Shown one piece after another: positions 1 through 6,736 of a stretch of 9,168 bases of DNA. A program made the translations under genes and the position numbers. The notes below the pieces were generated by a model. The model had not been told where the DNA came from, ran no database searches, and saw nothing but the letters and a program-made list of their open reading frames with translations. Position 1 is the first letter of the stretch, and every line of letters starts with the position of its first letter. Source of the DNA: Bacteroidota bacterium (GTDB lineage: Bacteria; Bacteroidota; Bacteroidia; Bacteroidales; Bacteroidaceae); NCBI GenBank assembly GCA_023415545.1, contig JAEZKJ010000040.1:1-9168 (forward strand), in the 5' to 3' direction.

Positions 1-1206
1 CGATTCAATAATAGTTTGAAATCAATGCTTTATCAACAACAGAATATCTTTGAAGGAATGAATATAAGATATTTTGGACCTATTGAAGGACATGATGTTG
101 AGAACTTGACTAAAGTTCTTAACGATATTAAAGATATGAAAGGTCCAAAACTTCTCCATATACATACAAAAAAAGGAAAAGGTTTCACTCCGGCTGAGGA
201 AGCGGCTACAATTTGGCATGCTCCTGGAATTTTCGACAAAGAGACTGGCGAAAGAATTGTAAAAGATACTAAAAATATACCTCCACTTTTTCAAGATGTT
301 TTTGGAAATACTTTACTTGAATTAGCAGAAAAAAATGATAAAATTGTGGGAGTAACTCCGGCAATGCCTTCGGGATGCTCAATGAATATCATGATGAAAG
401 CTATGCCTAATAGAGCCTTTGATGTTGGTATTGCTGAAGGACATGCTGTAACATTTTCAGGAGGTATGGCTAAAGATGGATTATTACCATTCTGTAATAT
501 CTACTCTTCATTTATGCAAAGAGCATATGATAATGTAATACATGATGTCGCTATAGAAAAACTTAATGTGGTATTGTGTCTTGATAGAGCAGGATTGGTT
601 GGTGAAGATGGACCAACTCATCATGGAGCTTTCGACTTGGCATATATGCGACCTATCCCAAATCTCATCGTTACATCACCAATGGATGAACATGAGCTTA
701 GAAAACTCATGTATACTGCTCAATTACCCAATATGGGACCATTTGTTATAAGGTATCCACGAGGTAGAGGAGTTATTGTTGACTGGAAATGTGAGTTGGA
801 AGAGGTTGAAATAGGAAAAGGTAGAATTATCAAAGAGGGAAAAGATATAGCTGTAATAACTTTAGGCCCTATAGGAAATGTAGCATTAAAAGCTATAGAA
901 ATAGCTGAACAAAGTTGCGATAAATCCATTGCATTATATGATTTACGTTTCTTGAAACCATTAGATGAAGAGATGCTAAATTATATAGGAAAGAATTTTA
1001 ATAAAATTCTAACTATAGAAGATGGAGTAAGAAAGGGAGGAATGGGATCGGCTATCCTTGAATTTATGTCCGATAACGGATATAATCCTGTTGTTAAGAG
1101 AATAGGACTTCCTGACAATTTTGTTCAACATGGCAATGTTAACGAACTTCATCGTATTTGTGGAATGGATGAAGATAGTATATCAAATGAATTAATAAGT
1201 TTTTAA
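1..1206 (+). CDS. dxs: 1-deoxy-D-xylulose-5-phosphate synthase, 5'-truncated by window edge
   Basis: DXS condenses pyruvate with glyceraldehyde 3-phosphate, using thiamine diphosphate, in the first step of the cytosolic MEP isoprenoid pathway. The reading frame is open from base 1, so the TTG at 16 is not a start; about 401 codons of a usual ~630 are present. The visible part begins in domain I (YFGPIEGHDVE, then HIHTKKGKGFTPAEE). It contains the transketolase pyrimidine-binding domain with GIAEGHAVTFSGGMA, whose Glu (bases 436-438) matches the catalytic glutamate. DRAGLVGEDGPTHHGAFD and RYPRGRG form the substrate and cofactor region, and the C-terminal transketolase domain includes LYDLRFLKPLD and EDGVRKGGMGSAI. 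Most DXS proteins have EQHA where this has EGHA; I believe the Gly form is usual in Bacteroidetes. trkA follows after 11 bases, suggesting cotranscription. Family assignment is very secure. Confidence 0.97.
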   Translation, partial: RFNNSLKSMLYQQQNIFEGMNIRYFGPIEGHDVENLTKVLNDIKDMKGPKLLHIHTKKGKGFTPAEEAATIWHAPGIFDKETGERIVKDTKNIPPLFQDVFGNTLLELAEKNDKIVGVTPAMPSGCSMNIMMKAMPNRAFDVGIAEGHAVTFSGGMAKDGLLPFCNIYSSFMQRAYDNVIHDVAIEKLNVVLCLDRAGLVGEDGPTHHGAFDLAYMRPIPNLIVTSPMDEHELRKLMYTAQLPNMGPFVIRYPRGRGVIVDWKCELEEVEIGKGRIIKEGKDIAVITLGPIGNVALKAIEIAEQSCDKSIALYDLRFLKPLDEEMLNYIGKNFNKILTIEDGVRKGGMGSAILEFMSDNGYNPVVKRIGLPDNFVQHGNVNELHRICGMDEDSISNELISF

Positions 1207-1217
1207 AATAGAGTTTA

Positions 1218-2558
1218 ATGAAAATAATTATCGCTGGAGCTGGAGCCGTTGGAACTCATCTTGCAAAACTTTTATCAAGAGAAAAGCAAGATATTATTCT
1301 TATGGATGAGGATGAAGAGAAATTAGGAGGAATGGATTCTAATTTTGAAATCATGACAGTATGTGCCTCTCCTACATCTATTACAGGATTAAAAAATGCA
1401 GGAGTATCTGGAGCGGACCTTTTCATAGGTGTTATGCCTGAAGAGAGTCGAAACATGACAGCATGTATGCTTGCTACAAATCTTGGTGCTAAAAAAACGG
1501 TGGCTCGTATAGATAATTATGAATATCTTCAACCTAAACATAAAGAATTCTTTGCTAAACTTGGCGTGAACTCACTTATTTATCCTGAAATGCTCGCAGC
1601 TAAAGAGATTGTTGATGCAGTAAAGATGAGTTGGATACGTCAGTGGTGGGAATTTTGTGGTGGCGCTCTTGTTCTTGTAGGAGCGAAAATGCGTGAGACT
1701 GCCGAAATACTCAATGTCCCTCTTCATGAAATAGGTGGTAAAAATATTCCTTTCCATGTGGTTGCCATTAAAAGAGGTAATGAAACAATTATTCCTCGTG
1801 GTGATGACTCTATCAAAATAAATGACATTGTATATTTTACAACTACTAAAAAATATATCCCTTACATTCGAAAAATTTCAGGTAAAGAGAATTATGCTGA
1901 TGTAAAAAATGTAATGATTATGGGTGGTAGCCGTATAGCTGTTAGAGCTTCAGAGTACATGCCCGATTACATGGATTTAAAAATTATAGAAAGTGATATC
2001 AATAGGTGCAATCGACTTACTGAACTAGTCGATGAAAAGGTGATGATAATTAATGGCGATGGCAGAGATCTTGAACTTCTCGAAGAAGAGGGATTAAAAA
2101 ATACTGACGCCTTCGTTGCTTTAACCGATAATTCAGAAACTAATATTTTGGCATGCCTAGCTGCTAAACGTATGGGTGTTAGTAAAACTGTTGCTGAAGT
2201 TGAAAATATTGACTACATAGGAATGGCTGAAAGTCTTGACATTGGAACTGTAATAAACAAAAAAATGATCGCTGCAAGCCACATTTATCAAATGATGCTT
2301 GATGCTGACGTTTCAAATGTTAAATGTCTTACTTTTGCCAATGCTGATGTTGCCGAGTTCACTGTAAAAGAAGGTTCAAGAATTACTAAAAACTCAGTAA
2401 AAGAGATGGGACTTCCTAAAGGAATAACTATTGGTGGACTTATTCGCGATGGCAATGGTATATTGGTTACAGGTAATACCTTTATTCTTCCAGGTGACCA
2501 CGTTGTAGTTTTCTGTCTTGGCTCAATGATAAAGAAAGCAGAAAAATTCTTTAATTAA
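1218..2558 (+). CDS. trkA: Trk potassium uptake regulator TrkA (two RCK units)
   Basis: TrkA is a peripheral cytosolic protein that binds NAD(H) and gates the TrkH/TrkG potassium channel. At 446 residues it has the usual duplicated length. The first Rossmann fold (about 1-130) starts with IIIAGAGAVGTHLA, a GxGxxG loop, and has an acidic Asp30 at the end of strand 2, as expected for NAD binding. A first TrkA_C-like domain spans about 150-215. A second Rossmann-like unit (about 232-345) begins MIMGGSRIA, which lacks the full glycine motif and may bind nucleotide poorly. It includes NGDGRDLELL and LTDNSETNILACLAAKRMG. A final TrkA_C domain spans about 365-440 (ITIGGLIRDGN, FILPGDHVVVFC). ATG at 1218 is the first in frame and places the glycine loop at the N-terminus. 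Eleven bases separate it from dxs. The channel partner TrkH, which I recall following trkA in Bacteroides, is absent here. Confidence 0.95.
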   Translation: MKIIIAGAGAVGTHLAKLLSREKQDIILMDEDEEKLGGMDSNFEIMTVCASPTSITGLKNAGVSGADLFIGVMPEESRNMTACMLATNLGAKKTVARIDNYEYLQPKHKEFFAKLGVNSLIYPEMLAAKEIVDAVKMSWIRQWWEFCGGALVLVGAKMRETAEILNVPLHEIGGKNIPFHVVAIKRGNETIIPRGDDSIKINDIVYFTTTKKYIPYIRKISGKENYADVKNVMIMGGSRIAVRASEYMPDYMDLKIIESDINRCNRLTELVDEKVMIINGDGRDLELLEEEGLKNTDAFVALTDNSETNILACLAAKRMGVSKTVAEVENIDYIGMAESLDIGTVINKKMIAASHIYQMMLDADVSNVKCLTFANADVAEFTVKEGSRITKNSVKEMGLPKGITIGGLIRDGNGILVTGNTFILPGDHVVVFCLGSMIKKAEKFFN

Positions 2559-2581
2559 TTTTTCATATTTATTAGACTTAT

Positions 2582-2614
2582 TTTTATACTTTTACAGCGT
2601 TTTTAAGTATAAAA
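2582..2614. repeat. Perfect 10-bp inverted repeat ending at the ORF start codon
   Basis: TTTTATACTT (2582-2591) and its exact reverse complement AAGTATAAAA (2605-2614) flank a 13-base loop. The last A of the right arm is the A of the ATG at 2614. A sequence one base off the Bacteroidetes -7 consensus TAnnTTTG (TACTTTTA, 2587-2594) lies across the left arm and loop. The repeat could be an operator, or an RNA hairpin masking the start codon. It has no GC-rich stem or trailing T run, so an intrinsic terminator for trkA is unlikely. The repeat is seen directly; any role is inferred. Confidence 0.5.
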
Positions 2615-2985
2615 TGGAAAGATTTCTGAAATGTTGTCTCTATTTAACCCTCTTAGTACTGTTTTCAACAGTGTCTAGGAGCAATATTTTATCATCTAAT
2701 TTATTAGATGATAATTACACGACAAACTATGTTCAGAAAAATACTACAAGCGAAAGGACTCTTGACTATCTTCTTGCTCATCATCTATTTGATACATCAC
2801 ACGCTATCAGTAATAGCATAAATAACAAAACTTATAAAGTTAAAAGTTTATTTACACATATTTCCCATAACTTTTCGGGAAACATAACTTCATATAATAG
2901 ATTATTTGTTACAAAGAACATAGATAATCTATTTCTATTTAAAAACTCCCATTACATATTCAAACTCAGGAAGATTCTAATTTAA
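2614..2985 (+). CDS. Hypothetical small exported protein, 123 aa
   Basis: I do not recognise a family. The first residues MERFLKCCLYLTLLVLFSTV look like a signal peptide or membrane anchor: Glu, Arg and Lys, then about 14 hydrophobic residues, then a polar stretch SRSN. There is no clear lipobox, since Cys7 and Cys8 lie at the start of the hydrophobic run. The rest is rich in Asn, Ser, Thr, Leu and His, poor in Gly and Ala, and has no Cys, so it looks like a fast-evolving envelope protein or a low-quality ORF. Codons resemble the neighbours in AT bias. The DNA carries several perfect inverted repeats (before the start, and at 2658-2672, 2689-2714, 2861-2882 and 2896-2933), which is unusual for coding sequence. 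It lies 55 bases after trkA and 139 bases before nuoA, so it may be a separate unit. It could also be a structured non-coding RNA or chance ORF. Confidence 0.5.
   Translation: MERFLKCCLYLTLLVLFSTVSRSNILSSNLLDDNYTTNYVQKNTTSERTLDYLLAHHLFDTSHAISNSINNKTYKVKSLFTHISHNFSGNITSYNRLFVTKNIDNLFLFKNSHYIFKLRKILI
2658..2672. repeat. Short inverted repeat inside the small ORF
   Basis: ACTGTT (2658-2663) and AACAGT (2667-2672) can pair around a 3-base loop. Alone it is weak (6 bp), but it is one of five inverted repeats within about 350 bases. Confidence 0.3.
2689..2714. repeat. Perfect 11-bp hairpin inside the small ORF
   Basis: TTATCATCTAA (2689-2699) and TTAGATGATAA (2704-2714) are exact reverse complements around the 4-base loop TTTA. 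In RNA this would be a compact 11-bp stem. In the ORF it encodes part of the segment just after the predicted signal peptide (LSSNLLDD). A perfect palindrome this long is uncommon in coding sequence and may mark a protein-binding site or RNA structure. No T run follows, so terminator function is doubtful. Confidence 0.5.
2861..2882. repeat. 6-bp inverted repeat inside the small ORF
   Basis: TTTCCC (2861-2866) and GGGAAA (2877-2882) are complementary around a 10-base loop. It is the only repeat of the cluster with a partly GC stem. Function unknown. Confidence 0.3.
2896..2933. repeat. 10-bp inverted repeat near the 3' end of the small ORF
   Basis: AATAGATTAT (2896-2905) and ATAATCTATT (2924-2933) are exact reverse complements separated by 18 bases. 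AT-rich arms can arise by chance in such sequence, but the repeat adds to the palindrome cluster across this ORF. Confidence 0.4.
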
Positions 2986-3085
2986 AGAAAAAGTCTCCCC
3001 AAAAAATGTTTTTCAAATAATTCGAGCTATTTGTAATAACTTAATAATCATACATATTAAGATGCTCGTTTATTTGGAGCAGAGT

Positions 3086-3093
3086 GACCTTTG
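3086..3093 (+). promoter_or_regulatory. Candidate Bacteroidetes -7 element of the nuo operon
   Basis: GACCTTTG matches the Bacteroidetes sigma-ABfr -7 consensus TAnnTTTG at every fixed position but the first. It would start transcription about 25 bases before the nuoA ATG, a sensible leader length. No convincing -33 TTG is present 19-21 bases upstream, so the call is tentative. A 5-bp inverted repeat, TGCTC (3063-3067) and GAGCA (3077-3081), lies just upstream and could be an operator half-site pair. The rest of the 139-base gap (2986-3124) is AT-rich with no gene. Confidence 0.35.
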
Positions 3094-3124
3094 CAAAAAT
3101 TAAACAAAATAAAACTTATTACGC

Positions 3125-3475
3125 ATGTATTTTACATTATTAGTTGTCGTAATTCTTACGGCAATAGCATTAGTAGCAATAGCGCTAGGAATAGCGCGCG
3201 CAATAGCGCCACGCTCCTATAATGCTCAAAAAGGTGAAGCATACGAGTGTGGTATACCCACACGTGGACAATCATGGATGCAATTTAAAGTAGGATACTA
3301 TCTTTTTGCTATCCTGTTCCTTATGTTTGATGTTGAGACTGTTTTTCTATTTCCTTGGGCTACTGTAGTTCAGGAATTGGGTATGTATGGACTTATTAGC
3401 GTACTGTTCTTCTTACTTATTTTAGTATTAGGACTTGCTTATGCATGGAAGAAAGGAGCATTAGAATGGAAATAA
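3125..3475 (+). CDS. nuoA: NADH-quinone oxidoreductase (complex I) subunit A
   Basis: NuoA is a small inner-membrane subunit of complex I, lying beside NuoH and NuoJ near the junction with the hydrophilic arm. The 116 residues have three predicted membrane helices (about 3-25, 58-78 and 86-108), as in the family. Diagnostic motifs are AYECGIPTRG, with the conserved Cys of the loop that closes over the quinone cavity, and FKVGYYLFAILFLMFDVETV, with the conserved Asp-Val-Glu in helix 2. ATG 3125 is the only reasonable start; there is no Shine-Dalgarno sequence, as is usual in this phylum. It opens the nuo operon, and its last ten bases overlap nuoB. Assignment is secure. Confidence 0.96.
   Translation: MYFTLLVVVILTAIALVAIALGIARAIAPRSYNAQKGEAYECGIPTRGQSWMQFKVGYYLFAILFLMFDVETVFLFPWATVVQELGMYGLISVLFFLLILVLGLAYAWKKGALEWK
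3452..3458 (+). promoter_or_regulatory. Shine-Dalgarno site fixing the nuoB start
   Basis: AAAGGAG lies inside the nuoA coding region, seven bases before the ATG at 3466. It supports that ATG over the in-frame ATG at 3445. A strong site is notable because the other genes here start after plain A/T-rich sequence; the overlap with nuoA may require direct ribosome recruitment. Confidence 0.65.
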
Positions 3476-4053
3476 AGAAACCAACTATAAAATCTATCCA
3501 GTATGAAGATTTCAAAGACAATGAATATCTGGAAGAGATGGTCAAAGAGCTTAACAAGAATGGAACAAATGTCGTTGTTGGAGTTCTTGATGATCTCATT
3601 AATTGGGGAAGAAGCAATTCGCTTTGGCCACTTACATTTGCAACAAGCTGTTGTGGAATCGAGTTTATGGCTGTCGGAGCTGCAAGATATGACTTTGCGC
3701 GCTTCGGTTTCGAAGTAGCCAGAGCCAGCCCACGACAAGCAGATATGATTATGGTTGCCGGAACAATTACTCATAAAATGGCACCTGTTCTAAAGAGATT
3801 ATATGATCAAATGGCCGATCCTAAATATGTAATTGCTGTAGGTGGTTGTGCTATTTCGGGTGGTCCATTCAAAAAATCATATCATGTCCTTAATGGAGTC
3901 GACAAAATTATTCCTGTAGATGTATATGTGCCGGGATGTCCCCCACGACCAGAAGCATTGTTGTATGGAATGATACAATTACAAAGAAAAGTAAAACTTC
4001 AAAAATTCTTTGGAGATGTTAACCGAAAAGAGGAAAACCCTAATACAAAATAG
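3466..4053 (+). CDS. nuoB: NADH-quinone oxidoreductase (complex I) subunit B
   Basis: NuoB carries the terminal [4Fe-4S] cluster N2, which passes electrons to quinone at its interface with NuoD. The 195 residues contain all four expected cluster ligands: the tandem Cys62-Cys63 (FATSCCGIEFM), Cys128 (VGGCAISGG) and Cys158 (VPGCPPRPEALLYG). The conserved ARYDFARFGFE and SPRQADMIMVAGT segments lie between them. I chose the ATG at 3466 because AAAGGAG sits seven bases upstream; a longer start at 3445 would add seven residues (MEERSIR) drawn from nuoA sequence. It overlaps nuoA by ten bases and ends three bases before nuoCD. Assignment is secure. Confidence 0.97.
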   Translation: MEIKKPTIKSIQYEDFKDNEYLEEMVKELNKNGTNVVVGVLDDLINWGRSNSLWPLTFATSCCGIEFMAVGAARYDFARFGFEVARASPRQADMIMVAGTITHKMAPVLKRLYDQMADPKYVIAVGGCAISGGPFKKSYHVLNGVDKIIPVDVYVPGCPPRPEALLYGMIQLQRKVKLQKFFGDVNRKEENPNTK

Positions 4054-4056
4054 ACA

Positions 4057-5616
4057 ATGGATAAGATTTATGAGATAGAAGCTTCTACTTTACACGATGA
4101 AATGGTTCGTTTTAAAGAAGAAAAACATATGGACTTTCTTCGCAGTCTTACCGGAGTAGATTGGCAAGAGAATGGTATTGGCGTTATTTATCACTTAGAA
4201 AATAGTAATACTCAAGAAAATATTGTTGTTAAATGCGTTGCTCCAAATAGAGAAAAGCCTGAAATACCAAGTGTATGCGACATTTGGAAAGGAGCAGAAT
4301 TTAATGAAAGAGAAGTATATGATTTCTATGGAATCATTTTTAAAGGACATCCGGATATGCGTCGTCTCTATCTTCGTGAAGATTGGATTGGATATCCTTT
4401 AAAAAAAGATTACGACGAAAGTCTCAACCCGTTACGCATGAGTAACGAAGAGACTGTTGACTCAACTAAATATATTGAAGAGCAAGCTGATGGTAGTGTT
4501 ATAGAGAAGAGACAAGCTATATTCGATGAAGAAGAATATATCATTAATATAGGGCCTCAACATCCGGCTACTCATGGTGTACTAAGATTCCGTGTATCTC
4601 TAGAAGGTGAGATAATTAAGAAACTTGATGTTCACTGTGGTTACATTCATAGAGGTATAGAAAAGATGTGCGAATCATTAACATACCCACAAACATTAGC
4701 TTTAACTGATAGACTTGACTACCTGGGAGCTCATCAAAATCGACATGCTTTATGCATGTGTATAGAAAAAGCGATGGGAGTGGAAGTAAGCGACCGAGTA
4801 CAATATATACGTACTATTATGGATGAGTTGCAGAGAATTGATTCACATCTACTCTTTTTCTCTTGTCTATGCATGGACCTTGGTGCTCTTACTGCATTCT
4901 TCTATGGGTTCCGTGACCGAGAAAAAATCCTTGATATTTTCGAAGCAACAACAGGCGGACGCCTTATTCAAAACTATAACACTATTGGTGGTGTACAAGC
5001 AGATATTGCTCCCGACTTTGTGCAGAAGGTTAAAGAGTTCATCGCCTATCTTCGTCCTATGCTGAAAGAGTATAATGATGTATTTACAGGAAACATTATT
5101 GCTCAGCAAAGAATGAAAGGTGTAGGCGTTTTGAGCCGTGAGGATGCTATATCTTTTGGGGCTACCGGAGGTACCGGAAGAGCTAGTGGATGGGCATGCG
5201 ATGTTAGAAAACGTCACCCATATGCAGTATATGATAAAGTAGACTTTAAGCAGATAGTAAAAACAGAAGGTGATTCATTCGCACGATATATTGTAAGACT
5301 CGAAGAAATAATTGAGAGCATGAGTATTATTGAACAACTTATTGATAATATTCCTCAAGGAGAGTTTCAACAAAAAATGAAACCTATCATTCGTGTTCCT
5401 GAAGGTATATATTACTCGGCTGTTGAGGGTAGTCGTGGAGAATTCGGAGTTTTCCTTGAAAGTCATGGTGATAAAAATCCTTACCGACTGAAGTTCCGTT
5501 CTACAGGTTTGCCACTTGTATCAGCAATGGAAACAATGTGTAAAGGTTCAAAAATTGCCGATTTAATCGCTATCGGAGGAACAGTTGACTACGTTGTACC
5601 CGATATTGACCGATAG
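4057..5616 (+). CDS. nuoCD: Fused NADH-quinone oxidoreductase subunit C/D
   Basis: This is a fusion of the 30-kDa (NuoC) and 49-kDa (NuoD) subunits of the complex I connecting module, 519 residues long. The NuoC part (about 1-125) contains the family signature EFNEREVYDFYGIIFKGHPD (82-100), followed by RLYLREDWIGYPLKKDY. A linker of about 35 residues rich in Glu and Asp leads to NuoD (about 160-519). That starts NIGPQHPATHGVLRF, with the conserved quinone-site His, and GYIHRGIEK, with Tyr196 at the position of the quinone-binding tyrosine. Later motifs are DRLDYLGAH, RIDSHLLFF, GRASGWACDVRKRHPYAVYD, EGSRGEFGV and the terminal IDR. NuoD is related to NiFe-hydrogenase large subunits but lacks their Ni-binding cysteines. 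Fused CD is common in Bacteroidetes and enterobacteria. It starts three bases after nuoB; a 41-base gap precedes nuoH. No nuoE, F or G follows. Confidence 0.97.
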   Translation: MDKIYEIEASTLHDEMVRFKEEKHMDFLRSLTGVDWQENGIGVIYHLENSNTQENIVVKCVAPNREKPEIPSVCDIWKGAEFNEREVYDFYGIIFKGHPDMRRLYLREDWIGYPLKKDYDESLNPLRMSNEETVDSTKYIEEQADGSVIEKRQAIFDEEEYIINIGPQHPATHGVLRFRVSLEGEIIKKLDVHCGYIHRGIEKMCESLTYPQTLALTDRLDYLGAHQNRHALCMCIEKAMGVEVSDRVQYIRTIMDELQRIDSHLLFFSCLCMDLGALTAFFYGFRDREKILDIFEATTGGRLIQNYNTIGGVQADIAPDFVQKVKEFIAYLRPMLKEYNDVFTGNIIAQQRMKGVGVLSREDAISFGATGGTGRASGWACDVRKRHPYAVYDKVDFKQIVKTEGDSFARYIVRLEEIIESMSIIEQLIDNIPQGEFQQKMKPIIRVPEGIYYSAVEGSRGEFGVFLESHGDKNPYRLKFRSTGLPLVSAMETMCKGSKIADLIAIGGTVDYVVPDIDR

Positions 5617-5657
5617 TTTATTCAATTAATATTAATGATATAACAAGATATTCAATC

Positions 5658-6734
5658 ATGTTTGATTTTAGTATAGTAACCCGGTGGATACATTCACTAT
5701 TTTGCACATATATGCCCGAGCAAATAGCAATATTTTTGGAATGTGTTCTTATTGGAGTAATGATAATGCTTGCATATGCCGTCATTGCCATTATAATGAT
5801 ATTTATGGAGAGAAAAGTATGTGCAGCATTTCAATGTCGTCTTGGCCCTATGCGAGTTGGTCCTTATGGAACAATCCAGGTCTTTGCCGATGTATTCAAG
5901 ATGCTAATAAAAGAGATTATATCTATTCGCCATGCGGATAAATTTCTCTATAACCTTGCACCATACATTGTAATACTTGCTTCAATTTTGTCATTCAGCT
6001 GTCTTCCTTTCGATAAAGGTTTAGAGGTTCTTGACTTTAATGTAGGTATATTCTTCCTTATGGCAGCATCCAGTATAGGTGTTGTAGGAATTCTACTTGC
6101 AGGATGGAGTTCAAATAATAAATACTCACTCATTGGAGCAATGCGAAGCGGTGCTCAAATGATCAGTTATGAACTATCAGTGAGTTTGAGTATTCTTACT
6201 ATTGTTGTTCTTACTGATACAATGCAACTATCCGAAATTGTTGAGCGTCAAGCCGATGGATGGTTTATTTTTAAAGGACATATTCCGGCACTGATAGCAT
6301 TTATAATTTATCTTATTGCAGGAAATGCAGAAGTAAACCGTGGACCATTTGACCTTCCTGAAGCAGAGAGTGAGTTAACAGCCGGTTATCACACAGAATA
6401 CTCGGGTATGCACTTTGGTCTATTCTATGTTGCCGAGTTTGTAAACCTATTCATCATAGGAGGTGTAGCAGCTACAATTTTCCTTGGAGGATGGATGCCT
6501 CTACATATTGTTGGGCTCGATGGATTTAATACTGTAATGAACTATATACCTGGATTTATATGGTTCTTTGGTAAAACATTCTTTGTAATTATGTTACTCA
6601 TGTGGATAAAGTGGACTTTCCCTCGTCTACGTATAGATCAGATTCTTACATTGGAGTGGAAATACCTTGTACCAATAGGACTATTTAACCTACTGCTCAT
6701 GGTAATTATTGTTGTATTTAAATTGCATTTTTAA
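5658..6734 (+). CDS. nuoH: NADH-quinone oxidoreductase (complex I) subunit H
   Basis: NuoH is the membrane subunit that docks the hydrophilic arm and forms much of the quinone chamber, linking quinone reduction to the proton channels. At 358 residues with about eight to nine predicted membrane segments it is normal length (325 in E. coli). Motifs are ERKVCAAFQCRLGPMRVGP (51-69), GTIQVFADVFKMLIKE (71-86), the charged loop NAEVNRGPFDLPEAESEL (223-240) and AGYHTEYSGMHFGLFYVAEF (242-261). These are the two classic NuoH signatures, with the acidic residues of the E-channel present. ATG 5658 follows a 41-base AT-rich gap after nuoCD. In the 14-subunit operon nuoE, F and G occupy this place; here they are absent. 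nuoI follows after two bases. Confidence 0.97.
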   Translation: MFDFSIVTRWIHSLFCTYMPEQIAIFLECVLIGVMIMLAYAVIAIIMIFMERKVCAAFQCRLGPMRVGPYGTIQVFADVFKMLIKEIISIRHADKFLYNLAPYIVILASILSFSCLPFDKGLEVLDFNVGIFFLMAASSIGVVGILLAGWSSNNKYSLIGAMRSGAQMISYELSVSLSILTIVVLTDTMQLSEIVERQADGWFIFKGHIPALIAFIIYLIAGNAEVNRGPFDLPEAESELTAGYHTEYSGMHFGLFYVAEFVNLFIIGGVAATIFLGGWMPLHIVGLDGFNTVMNYIPGFIWFFGKTFFVIMLLMWIKWTFPRLRIDQILTLEWKYLVPIGLFNLLLMVIIVVFKLHF

Positions 6735-6736
6735 TT

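Noticed and set aside
16..18. TTG as the start of the dxs reading frame
   Set aside because: The frame is open upstream to base 1 and the protein begins mid-domain, so the gene simply enters from the left edge.
2559..2614. Intrinsic terminator after trkA
   Set aside because: The only stem is AT-only apart from one pair and is followed by a start codon rather than a T run.
3445..3447. Upstream in-frame ATG for nuoB
   Set aside because: The ATG at 3466 has a well-placed AAAGGAG; the longer form adds only residues forced by nuoA sequence.
3439..3774. 111-codon minus-strand ORF across the nuoA-nuoB junction
   Set aside because: Antisense shadow of two conserved genes with no recognisable motif.
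4867..5217. 116-codon ORF on the minus strand within nuoCD
   Set aside because: It lies wholly antisense to a strongly conserved gene and its translation shows no family features; it is a shadow.
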